NCBI GenBank assembly: GCA_021817655.1 | Contig: JAKAGE010000010.1 | Location: 1 to 18,094, forward strand | Length of the DNA: 18,094 bases | Direction of reading: 5' to 3' | Source of the DNA: a bacterium | GTDB taxonomy: Bacteria > Patescibacteriota > Minisyncoccia > UBA6257 > 2-01-FULL-56-20 | Shown: piece by piece, positions 6,978 through 13,291 of the stretch | Position numbering within the stretch: the first letter of the stretch is position 1 | Layout: the number at the start of each line of letters is the position of its first letter | Translations under genes and position numbers: made by a program | The notes under the pieces: model-generated | The model's input: the letters and a program-made list of their open reading frames with translations, nothing else | Database searches by the model: none | Told to the model about the DNA's origin: nothing

Positions 6978-8019
6978 CTACGGTAGGTGCGCTGAGCTCA
7001 AGCTGTTCCCCGGTGATGCGAACAATATCCTTATTGATCTTGCCGAATTCCTTGCCGGCGGCGTTATAGGCCGATACGGTCGTCGTCAGGTTCTTGCCCA
7101 CCTTTTGCATATATTCTTCGTAGCTCAATAAGTGCTTGCCGAGTTCGGTGACGCGTTCGCCGATTTTTTTCGCGCTCTCTTCGATGCGCAGCGCCTTCAG
7201 CCCCTGCAGGACCGTGAGCAGATACGCATGGAATGTGGTGGGGGAGACGACGATCACTTTTTTCTTTCCGCTTGCATACTCAACAAGGTTGACGTTGTTT
7301 GATTTCATCGCTCCCACTTTGTTGATGAGCAGATCATAATACACCGCCTCGGATGGGATGAACATGAATGCGAACTCGAGCGTGCCCTCTTCCGGCTTCA
7401 CGTACTTCGATGTCTCATCGATGCGGATCTTGAGGTCATTGGCGAACGCGCTCTCGAACCGCTCGCGCTCCTCCTTGCTTTGGGCTTCGAGGATGCGGTT
7501 GTAGTTCTCGAGAGAGAACTTCGAATCCACCGGGATGATGCCGTCTTTCGTGAATACCGCGGCGTCGACGATCGTGCCGTCCTTGAATGGGTACTGCATC
7601 TGGTACGCGTTCGGCGGGAGCACGTTCTTGAGCACCGTTTCCAGATAGTATTCGCCGAGCACGCCGCGCTGCTTCGGATTCTTTAAAATATCCTGCAAGT
7701 TCTTGAGGTTGTCCGCGATGTTCACCACCTGGCGCTGGCCTTCGCCGACCTTCGCGAGCTCCGCAGTGATCTCGCGGATAAGCCGCGTGCTCTCCGTCGC
7801 CTGTGCGAACGCTTTGTTCGTCGAGTCGCTTATTGCCCGCGCCGATTCGCCGAGCCGTGCTTCGATCATCCGGTTGAGTTCCGTGATCTGGTTCTGGAGG
7901 AGGAGGAGCGATTGGGATTCCTCGGCCTGCTTTTCCGGCGTCGCGCCGGCCGGCCGCCAAAGCCGCCACGCGATCGCCGCGAAGAGGGCGGCGATGATGA
8001 TGAGGAGGGCGATTTCCAT
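6949..8019 (-). CDS. rmuC: RmuC-family DNA recombination protein
   Basis: RmuC proteins are predicted membrane-anchored nuclease-fold proteins; E. coli RmuC limits recombination at inverted repeats, though its biochemistry is poorly defined. From the chosen start (MEIALLII) the protein has 356 residues: a TM anchor (2-19), a long coiled-coil region (about 30-110), then the RmuC domain. That domain includes GVLGEYYLETVLKNVLP, DGTIVDAAVF, IIPVDSKFSLENY, FMFIPSEAVYYDLL and VIVVSPTTFHAYLLTV. Fifteen extra codons upstream (to 8064) run into the terminator hairpin and would spoil the N-terminal anchor, so I reject them. TAAAAT at 8032-8027 ends seven bases before this ATG. The gene is convergent with ftsZ and downstream of the RRM gene on the same strand. 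Confidence 0.92.
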   Translation of the reverse strand: MEIALLIIIAALFAAIAWRLWRPAGATPEKQAEESQSLLLLQNQITELNRMIEARLGESARAISDSTNKAFAQATESTRLIREITAELAKVGEGQRQVVNIADNLKNLQDILKNPKQRGVLGEYYLETVLKNVLPPNAYQMQYPFKDGTIVDAAVFTKDGIIPVDSKFSLENYNRILEAQSKEERERFESAFANDLKIRIDETSKYVKPEEGTLEFAFMFIPSEAVYYDLLINKVGAMKSNNVNLVEYASGKKKVIVVSPTTFHAYLLTVLQGLKALRIEESAKKIGERVTELGKHLLSYEEYMQKVGKNLTTTVSAYNAAGKEFGKINKDIVRITGEQLELSAPTVEKPEETGGN

Positions 8020-8026
8020 AGCTCTT

Positions 8027-8032
8027 ATTTTA
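8027..8032 (-). promoter_or_regulatory. Candidate -10 box for rmuC
   Basis: TAAAAT on the minus strand ends seven bases before the rmuC ATG, again implying a leaderless message. No clear -35 is seen; the expected place falls at the foot of the terminator hairpin. Confidence 0.4.
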
Positions 8033-8051
8033 CACTCTTTTGCGCAATCGA

Positions 8052-8141
8052 GGCAGTAAAACAAAAAGACCCTCCTCTTTTGGATCCTCGTTGTCGAACG
8101 GGGCCTGATCCAAAAGAGGAGGGTCTTTTTGTTTTACTGCC
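8052..8141. terminator. Perfect 35-bp inverted repeat, likely bidirectional terminator
   Basis: The left arm (8052-8086) and right arm (8107-8141) are exact reverse complements over 35 bases, with a 20-base loop. Within each arm the core is GACCCTCC/GGAGGGTC followed by a T-rich run (TCTTTTTGTTTT), the layout of an intrinsic terminator readable from either strand. It separates the RRM gene from rmuC. The right arm includes the RRM stop codon and its last residues. Confidence 0.75.
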
Positions 8142-8430
8142 AGCTGCCGCCGCCGTAGCTGTTCTGACGAGGAGCGCGGGGCTCGAGGGGTTTGGCCTCG
8201 TTGACGGTGAGCTTGCGCCCGCCGAAGTCCTGGCCGTTCCACATCTCGATCGCCTTCTGGGCGTCGTCATCGGAGCTCATTTCCACGAAGCCGAAACCGC
8301 GGGAGCGGCCCGTCATCTTGTCCATGATAATGCTCGCGGAAACCACTGCGCCGGCTTTGGCGAATGCTTCCTGAAGCTCATCCTGGCTTGTGGAGTACGG
8401 AAGGCCTCCGACGTATAACTTTGTAGCCAT
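8134..8430 (-). CDS. RRM-domain RNA-binding protein
   Basis: This is a 98-residue protein made of a single RNA recognition motif. RNP2 is LYVGGL (5-10) and RNP1 is RGFGFVEM (44-51), with the aromatic residues Tyr6, Phe46 and Phe48 that stack on RNA bases. A short basic and Gly/Ser-rich tail (82-98, with SYGGGSWQ at the end) follows. It resembles the small bacterial RRM proteins of cyanobacteria and CPR, thought to act as RNA chaperones or cold-stress proteins; its target here is unknown. The stop codon lies inside the right arm of the perfect inverted repeat. The leader appears unusually long for this window (about 93 bases from the predicted start site). Confidence 0.93.
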   Translation of the reverse strand: MATKLYVGGLPYSTSQDELQEAFAKAGAVVSASIIMDKMTGRSRGFGFVEMSSDDDAQKAIEMWNGQDFGGRKLTVNEAKPLEPRAPRQNSYGGGSWQ

Positions 8431-8529
8431 TCAATTGCTGATTTTGTGTAAGGCGACCTGTTTCTCCTCTGCTCCTGCGCCGACTTTCGTGGCCGATGGA
8501 AACTTACTAAGAACACTTACATCGCGTTC

Positions 8530-8559
8530 ATTATACCATAACCTATACAAAATGCGCAA
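8530..8559 (-). promoter_or_regulatory. Promoter of the RRM gene
   Basis: On the minus strand TTGCGC (8559-8554) and a perfect TATAAT (8535-8530) are 18 bp apart. The predicted transcript starts near 8523 and has about 93 untranslated bases, in contrast with the leaderless promoters elsewhere in the window. Confidence 0.55.
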
Positions 8560-8570
8560 GCCCCGGTTAG

Positions 8571-8576
8571 TATAGA
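8571..8576 (+). promoter_or_regulatory. Candidate -10 box for mutY-GH18
   Basis: TATAGA ends eight bases before the mutY-like ATG at 8585 in an AT-rich patch. No -35 is visible. It overlaps the region just upstream of the opposing RRM promoter. Confidence 0.35.
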
Positions 8577-8584
8577 TTTAATAT

Positions 8585-9415
8585 ATGACGATTGCGGCGT
8601 TCAAAAAGGAAATATGGGCCCATTATCGCCGGGCGGGAAGGGGGGATATGCCGTGGCGCCATACGGCCGACCCTTATAGGATCTTCGTCTCGGAGGTCAT
8701 GCTCCAGCAGACGCAGGTCGCCCGGGTCATGGAGCATTATCCGCGGTTCATCAAGCGATTCCCGAATTTCCGGGCGCTTGCACGGGCCGGAGGCGGGGAG
8801 GTGCTCGCCGCATGGCAGGGGCTCGGCTATAACCGGCGGGCGATCTACCTCAAACGCGCGGCGGAGGCGGTCGTGCGGGATTTTGGCGGGCGCCTCCCGC
8901 GCGACCGCGCCGCGCTCGAATCGCTGCCGGGGATAGGGCATGGGACGTCCGGTTCCCTCATGGCATTCGCATTCAACGAGCCCGCGGTGTTCATCGAGAC
9001 GAATATCCGCCGCGTCTTCATCCATTTTTTCTTTCCGGGACGGAAGGCGGTAACGGATGGCGCGCTCGAACGTTATATCGAACGGAGCGTCGATAAGAGC
9101 CGGCCGCGGGAGTGGTACTGGGCGCTGATGGATTACGGCGCTGCGATGGCGCGCGGCGGCGGAACGGCGGACCGCGGGAATCCGAACCGGAGGAGCGCAC
9201 ATTACAAGAAACAGGCGCCCTTCGCCGGTTCCGATCGCGAATTGCGGGGAAAGATCCTGCGATGGACGCTCGCTGCGAAAAAGAATACAATGAGCGTGCA
9301 AACGCTTTCGGATGCATTGGCCTTTCCCCGCCGACGCCTCGAACGCGTTCTGCGTGCGCTTGCAAATGAGGGTTTTATCGCAAGGAAAGGAGATTTTCTT
9401 TATATCAAACAATGA
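8585..9415 (+). CDS. MutY-like adenine DNA glycosylase without Fe-S cluster
   Basis: This is a HhH-GPD base-excision repair glycosylase, closest to MutY, which removes adenine mispaired with 8-oxoguanine. In 276 residues it shows PWRHTADPYRIFVSEVMLQQTQV (split: PWRHTADPY 23-31, SEVMLQQTQV 36-45) with the catalytic Glu37, WQGLGYNRRA (77-86), and the helix-hairpin-helix LPGIGHGTSG (114-123). FIETNIRRV (136-144) puts Glu138 where MutY has its catalytic aspartate. The four cysteines that hold the [4Fe-4S] cluster are absent; the region reads NPNRRSAHYKKQ (199-210) instead. The C-terminal NUDIX-like domain that reads 8-oxoG is also missing. A small winged-helix-like segment (about 235-276) replaces it. 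Substrate may therefore differ from classical MutY. Its TGA overlaps the GH18 start (ATGA). Confidence 0.85.
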   Translation: MTIAAFKKEIWAHYRRAGRGDMPWRHTADPYRIFVSEVMLQQTQVARVMEHYPRFIKRFPNFRALARAGGGEVLAAWQGLGYNRRAIYLKRAAEAVVRDFGGRLPRDRAALESLPGIGHGTSGSLMAFAFNEPAVFIETNIRRVFIHFFFPGRKAVTDGALERYIERSVDKSRPREWYWALMDYGAAMARGGGTADRGNPNRRSAHYKKQAPFAGSDRELRGKILRWTLAAKKNTMSVQTLSDALAFPRRRLERVLRALANEGFIARKGDFLYIKQ

Positions 9416-10623
9416 ACAGAAAGAACTATATAAGAGCCGGCGCCGTTGCTATTATCATGGTCCTCGCGCCGGCGTTTTCTTTGGCCGTCGGCTCCCGTGC
9501 GGATGCCGCAGCGACAAAGGCCGGGGCGAGCACTCCGCTCGTATACGGGGCATGGCTCCCGTTCTGGACGACCCAGGCGGGGCAGCAGGAGGTCGCGCTC
9601 AATCTTGATCAGCTGAAGGAGATCAGCCCGTTCTCTTACAAGATCGTCGGGAATGGTACGATCGTCGATGACCTCAAGATCTCGAGCGGGGCTTGGAACA
9701 ACTGGTTCGACGCCGTTCGTTCGAACGGGAATAAGATCATTCCGACGATCGCGTGGTTCGACGCGAACGGCATCGAGCGGCTCCTTTCGAATGGACCCGC
9801 GCGGCGGGCACTGGAGGACCGCGTAGCGGCGCTCGTAAAGAACAATGATTTCAACGGCATCGATATCGATTTCGAAGGGATGTATCCCGCGACGCGGCCG
9901 TATTACTCGCTTTTTATCGAGGGGCTTGCGATGCGGCTCCATCCGGCCGGCCGGATGCTTACGTGTACGGTGAATCCGCGGACGCCCGTCGATTCGCTGT
10001 ATGTGACGCCGCCGAAGAACATCAGTTATGCGGAGAATTATCCGTTGCTTGGGCGCTACTGCGACGAGGTGCGCATCATGGCATACGACCAGGGCCAGGT
10101 CGATCTCAAGCTCGATGCAAGCAAGGGGAATGGAACGCTCTACGCTCCGGTCGCGGATCCGGCATGGGTGAGGAAGCTCATCGTCTATGCGCTGCAGTAT
10201 ATCAGCCCGAAGAAGCTCATGCTGGGCATTCCGACGTATGGATATGAATGGGAGGTTTCATGGGCGAACGGCCAGACGGAATACCAGCGCGTCCGGGCAT
10301 TCGACTTCTTCGGAGCGATGGACCGTGCGGATACGCTCGGCATCACGCCGGTGCGCGACAATGCGGGAGAGTTGAGCTTTACGTATTCGTCGACGACCTA
10401 TATCCAGGCGCCGCCGATCCTTACCTCTTACGTGACTTCGACGGAGCCGTCCGTTCTTGCTCATCCTGATCCGAACGCGACGACGACGTTTTTCGTTTCG
10501 TTCCCCGATGCGACGTCGGAACTGCAGAAGGTGGCGCTTGCGAAAGAATACGGCCTGCGGGGCGTGGTGTTCTTCAAGGCGGACGGGAACATCGATCCTG
10601 CCATTTGGAATTCGTTGAACTAA
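9412..10623 (+). CDS. Secreted GH18-family glycoside hydrolase
   Basis: The 403-residue protein has an N-terminal signal peptide (positive start, hydrophobic core about 9-26, Ala-rich cleavage region near 32-34) and one GH18 TIM-barrel domain. The active-site strand FNGIDIDFEG (147-156) carries the DxDxE motif with Glu155 as the acid, and RIMAYDQG (221-228), LMLGIPTYGYEWE (269-281) and GVVFFKADGNID (384-395) match later strands. It is most like the YaaH/YdhD group of cell-wall-acting GH18 proteins, which cleave GlcNAc-containing chains of peptidoglycan, rather than true chitinases; no LysM or SH3 domain is present. It would act outside the membrane, in wall remodelling or on a neighbouring cell. 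It is translationally coupled to the mutY-like gene by an ATGA overlap, a functionally unrelated partner. Confidence 0.88.
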   Translation: MNRKNYIRAGAVAIIMVLAPAFSLAVGSRADAAATKAGASTPLVYGAWLPFWTTQAGQQEVALNLDQLKEISPFSYKIVGNGTIVDDLKISSGAWNNWFDAVRSNGNKIIPTIAWFDANGIERLLSNGPARRALEDRVAALVKNNDFNGIDIDFEGMYPATRPYYSLFIEGLAMRLHPAGRMLTCTVNPRTPVDSLYVTPPKNISYAENYPLLGRYCDEVRIMAYDQGQVDLKLDASKGNGTLYAPVADPAWVRKLIVYALQYISPKKLMLGIPTYGYEWEVSWANGQTEYQRVRAFDFFGAMDRADTLGITPVRDNAGELSFTYSSTTYIQAPPILTSYVTSTEPSVLAHPDPNATTTFFVSFPDATSELQKVALAKEYGLRGVVFFKADGNIDPAIWNSLN

Positions 10624-10679
10624 AAAGCGGCGGGGGATTTTCGCGCCGGGCATCCTCCGGGAAGGGCGTACAAAAGGAA

Positions 10680-10709
10680 CAGCGCCTGTCTGATGATGAT
10701 CAGGCGCTG
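10680..10709. terminator. Hairpin between GH18 and the convergent 107-aa gene
   Basis: CAGCGCCTG (10680-10688) pairs perfectly with CAGGCGCTG (10701-10709) around a 12-base loop. On the minus strand it is followed by TTCCTTTTG, giving a plausible terminator for the leftward kinase operon. The rest of the 95-base gap (10624-10718) holds nothing else I can assign. Confidence 0.55.
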
Positions 10710-10718
10710 CAGAGCATA

Positions 10719-11042
10719 TTATGAAAAAGTCACGGTGATCCCTTTGCGTTCCGCAAAAACAGGGAGTCGCCGTTCGGCAAGACGGATGGCCGCTTCAAGC
10801 TGTTCCAGGGCGCCGCGGAGCTCTGGATGGCTCCGGCGTTGGTCGAGCATGCAGTGCGCCCGGTGAAGGCTGCGGATGGTGTGGCGTATCCATGCCTCCG
10901 GATCTTCCTTGAGCCGGCCGTCATTTTCGTAGATCGTGAATGCGTTCTTCAGCGTCGCGTGAAGACGGATGATCGTCCGTTCGCGCAACGCCGCCCTGCG
11001 CGCGGCCCGTTCGGCCGCGCCCCTGCCGTTCGTTCCCGCCAT
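10719..11042 (-). CDS. Hypothetical 107-residue charged helical protein
   Basis: I do not recognise this protein. From MAGTNGRG it has 107 residues, is rich in Arg, Ala, Glu and Leu, has no TM segment or signal peptide, and looks wholly alpha-helical. The middle reads IRHTIRSLHRAHCMLD and GALEQLEAAIRLAERRL, with one cysteine and several histidines. An in-frame ATG eight codons upstream (11066) is less likely because the inner ATG has a strong Shine-Dalgarno (AAAGGAGGG, 11057-11049) six bases before it. It lies 63 bases downstream of the sensor kinase on the same strand, so it may be an accessory of the two-component system, for example a small partner or output protein; that is inference from position only. 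Confidence 0.65.
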   Translation of the reverse strand: MAGTNGRGAAERAARRAALRERTIIRLHATLKNAFTIYENDGRLKEDPEAWIRHTIRSLHRAHCMLDQRRSHPELRGALEQLEAAIRLAERRLPVFAERKGITVTFS

Positions 11043-11048
11043 GCTCAA

Positions 11049-11057
11049 CCCTCCTTT
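11049..11057 (-). promoter_or_regulatory. Strong Shine-Dalgarno deciding the start of the 107-aa gene
   Basis: AAAGGAGGG on the minus strand, six bases before the ATG at 11042. It is the best ribosome binding site in a window where most genes have none. Confidence 0.75.
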
Positions 11058-11105
11058 CTGCCGCATATGATCGTGTCAACGGCTCTGCCTGCAGTGTACC
11101 GCATT

Positions 11106-12467
11106 TCAGGAATGGGTGCCATGCGCCTGTCTGCCGGACCCGTGCTCCGGAGGGGCGTCGGCGAGCGGGATGGCTACCGTGAAGGCCGTTCCTCGCTTTT
11201 CCGCGCTTTGTACGGCGATCGTTCCATGAAAGTCCTCTTCTACGATTTTCTTTGCCACGGCAAGGCCGATACCGGTGCCTTTCTCGCGCGCTTTCGTGGT
11301 GAAGAACGGTTCAAAGACCTTTTCTTGGATCTCTTTGGATATTCCGGCTCCGTTATCGGCTACCTGCAGGAACGCGCGGGTACCGGCGCCGTCCGTCGCA
11401 AGGACGACGCGCACCACCCGTTCGCGGGAATCTCCCTGCGGGAGGCCTTCGTACGACTCGATGGCGTTCATGAGAAGATTGACGACCACGCGATGGAATT
11501 TAAGCGGAGCGTTGAAGCAGCGGGCGTCGTTCTCGCGGGCGAATGCGACGGTGACGCGGCTTTGTTGCGCCTTGCGCGAGACGAGATGCAGCGCGCATTC
11601 GACGCGCTCCGAAAGGGAGAACTCCTCTTTTATGCTGTCGCGGTGATCGATCTGATGATGCACCGCTTCCATGAAGTTTTTGATCTGTTTCGTCGTACCG
11701 TAGGCGCTTTCGAGGGCGGGATTTTCGGATTCGTCTCCGCGGAGGGCGATGGCGTTCAGGAGATTGAATATGTCATGGAAGAGCCCGGATGAAAGCTGTC
11801 CGAGCTCGGCAAAGCGGCCGAGCTGATCCATCTGCTCGATCTGGGCGATCCGGAGCTCCTCGGTGCGCCGCGCGACGTTCGCCTCGAGCATATCGCGCTC
11901 TTCCCTGAGCGCCTGTTCCGATTTCTGCGCGCGCGCAAGTGAGCGCCTGACTTCGCGGTCATAGAGCCATGCGACGATCATGATGAGGAAATAGAGGATC
12001 GCGAATACCAGGGCATCGGCATCGCGGTCCTCGCTCGCGTCCATGGGAATGATGCCGTGGAATTGGGCATACCATACGGGCAGGATGAACGCCGCGATCG
12101 CTCCGGTGATGAAGAATCCGAATCGCGCCCCGCGGAGGATCGTTGCGGTGACGATGATGAGCGCGTAGGTGATGAGCACGATCTCGAGCGTGACGCCCCA
12201 GCGGTATGCGGCGTAGCTGTTCGCCGTCATGTAAACGATGATAAGGAGGTATGAGGCAAGCGTGGGGAATCCACGCCGGGAGAGAACGTAGATGAGCGTG
12301 AAGGCGGCCGGCAGCAGCGAAAAGAAGGGGAAGGGAATGCCCCGATATGCCGACCCTTCGGCAAGCGAGTATCCGAAAATCACCCCGTCGACCGCAACGG
12401 CGGTCGCGATGGATCCGATCAGAATGATGTTCAGGACCTGCTCTTTGCCGCGCTCATCGCCATCCAT
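11106..12467 (-). CDS. Membrane sensor histidine kinase
   Basis: This 453-residue kinase has six predicted TM segments (about 12-32, 47-63, 70-88, 93-112, 116-134, 151-169) with almost no extracytoplasmic loops. A coiled-coil linker (about 175-215) leads to a dimerisation domain with the phospho-acceptor His231 in LFHDIFNLLNAI. The HATPase domain has the N box NLLMNAIES (330-338), DNGAGI (371-376), FEPFFTTK (385-392) and GTGIGLA (397-403). HDIFN fits the HDxxN pattern linked to phosphatase activity in HisKA kinases. The sensory part is the integral membrane bundle itself, so a membrane-borne or intramembrane signal (quinone, redox, membrane state) is plausible but unproven. It follows the response regulator by 61 bases, with its own candidate -10. 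Confidence 0.93.
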   Translation of the reverse strand: MDGDERGKEQVLNIILIGSIATAVAVDGVIFGYSLAEGSAYRGIPFPFFSLLPAAFTLIYVLSRRGFPTLASYLLIIVYMTANSYAAYRWGVTLEIVLITYALIIVTATILRGARFGFFITGAIAAFILPVWYAQFHGIIPMDASEDRDADALVFAILYFLIMIVAWLYDREVRRSLARAQKSEQALREERDMLEANVARRTEELRIAQIEQMDQLGRFAELGQLSSGLFHDIFNLLNAIALRGDESENPALESAYGTTKQIKNFMEAVHHQIDHRDSIKEEFSLSERVECALHLVSRKAQQSRVTVAFARENDARCFNAPLKFHRVVVNLLMNAIESYEGLPQGDSRERVVRVVLATDGAGTRAFLQVADNGAGISKEIQEKVFEPFFTTKAREKGTGIGLAVAKKIVEEDFHGTIAVQSAEKRGTAFTVAIPLADAPPEHGSGRQAHGTHS

Positions 12468-12497
12468 CGATCACGATGCATTTTTTTCGACCTCGTG

Positions 12498-12513
12498 CCG
12501 GCATTATAGCCGG
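12498..12513 (-). promoter_or_regulatory. Kinase -10 box framed by a palindrome
   Basis: On the minus strand a perfect TATAAT (12508-12503) sits between the arms CCGGC and GCCGG, 35 bases before the kinase ATG. It could be an internal promoter with an operator laid over it, or a weak hairpin after the response regulator gene. No good -35 is seen. Confidence 0.4.
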
Positions 12514-12528
12514 ATCGCGGTAAAGAAA

Positions 12529-13203
12529 TTATAAAGACCGCCCGACGGCGTATCCGCATCCGGAAACGGCCCGAATGAAGGAATTCCTGTCGTAGGGGTC
12601 GATCTTCTTGCGGAGATTCACGATGTGCATCTCGAGGCTCTTGGTGAACTGGTCGGCGCCGCCGTCCCAGACGTGTTCGAGGATGTCCCCGCGGGACACC
12701 ACCTTCCCCGCGTTCCGCATGAGGTACTCGAGGAGCATGAATTCCTTCGGCGTGAGGCGCTCCGAACGGCCGTTATAGGAAAAGGAGTACGTGTCCCGGT
12801 CGAGCGTCAGCCCGTCGACGGTGAGCGTCGTCGGAGTGAATGCGGCGGGGCGCCGCAGGAGCGCCTTTGCCCGGGCCGAGAGTTCGCTCCAGGCGTACGG
12901 TTTGGCAAGGTAATCGTCCGCTCCGCAATTGAGCAGCGCCACCTTTTCCTCTACCTCTGCCTGGACGCTGAGGATCATGATGGGCGTGCCGATCTTGTAT
13001 TCCCTAAGTCCGGCGCAGATCTCGCTCCCGCTCTTTCCGGGCAGGCCGTTGTCCAGGAGGATAAGGTCGTAATCGTTCGTACGGGCGCGATAGAACCCCC
13101 GTTCGCCGTCGTGCTCGACATCCACGGCATAGCGTTCCGCTTCGAGTTTGCGCTTTAAAATGGCCGCGGTTTCTTCCTGGTCTTCGACCACGAGGATCTT
13201 CAT
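12529..13203 (-). CDS. OmpR/PhoB-family response regulator
   Basis: The 224-residue protein has a receiver domain with acidic residues Glu7/Asp8 (VVEDQE), the phospho-acceptor Asp51 (LILLDNGLPG), the switch Ser79 (MILSV) and Lys101 (YLAKPY). A winged-helix DNA-binding domain of the OmpR type follows (about 125-224), with LTPKEFMLLEYLMRNAGKVV and the recognition-helix region SLEMHIVNLRKKID (split from GADQFTK just before). The start MKILVVED is preferred to an ATG eight codons upstream because AAGGA lies six bases before it and the receiver begins there. It is the first gene of a leftward set with the kinase and the 107-aa protein, and is divergent from cyoA, making the cyo operon the obvious candidate target. 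Confidence 0.95.
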   Translation of the reverse strand: MKILVVEDQEETAAILKRKLEAERYAVDVEHDGERGFYRARTNDYDLILLDNGLPGKSGSEICAGLREYKIGTPIMILSVQAEVEEKVALLNCGADDYLAKPYAWSELSARAKALLRRPAAFTPTTLTVDGLTLDRDTYSFSYNGRSERLTPKEFMLLEYLMRNAGKVVSRGDILEHVWDGGADQFTKSLEMHIVNLRKKIDPYDRNSFIRAVSGCGYAVGRSL

Positions 13204-13209
13204 GGAATT

Positions 13210-13221
13210 TCCTTCAGTATA
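13210..13221 (-). promoter_or_regulatory. Candidate -10 and ribosome site of the response regulator
   Basis: On the minus strand TATACT (13221-13216) lies 12 bases before the ATG at 13203 and AAGGA (13214-13210) lies six bases before it. The ribosome site supports the MKILVV start. If the -10 is real, the leader is only about six bases and would cut into the ribosome site, so one of the two calls may be wrong. Confidence 0.4.
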
Positions 13222-13263
13222 CATCACTGCGCATTAAAATATCCTAAAGCCATCCCGCTCCTA

Positions 13264-13285
13264 CGCCGCGGCGGCATGCTACAAT
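13264..13285 (+). promoter_or_regulatory. cyoA -10 box with adjoining palindromes
   Basis: TACAAT (13280-13285) ends six bases before the cyoA ATG, predicting a leaderless message. Immediately upstream are two perfect palindromes, CGCCGCGGCG (13264-13273) and GCATGC (13274-13279), which fill the spacer between -10 and the expected -35. No consensus -35 is present, as expected for a promoter that needs an activator. Confidence 0.5.
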
Positions 13286-13291
13286 AAGACC

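Noticed and set aside
8020..8064. Fifteen-codon N-terminal extension of RmuC with two cysteines
   Set aside because: It runs into the terminator hairpin and lies upstream of the -10 box; the ATG at 8019 gives the expected N-terminal TM anchor.
8052..8141. The 35-bp inverted repeat as a miniature transposable element
   Set aside because: No flanking target duplication, and the T-rich ends and GC core at a gene end fit a terminator better; a second genomic copy would reopen the idea.
11074..11079. Consensus TTGACA on the minus strand before the 107-aa gene
   Set aside because: At 17 bp downstream lies the Shine-Dalgarno sequence, not a -10 box, so it does not form a promoter.
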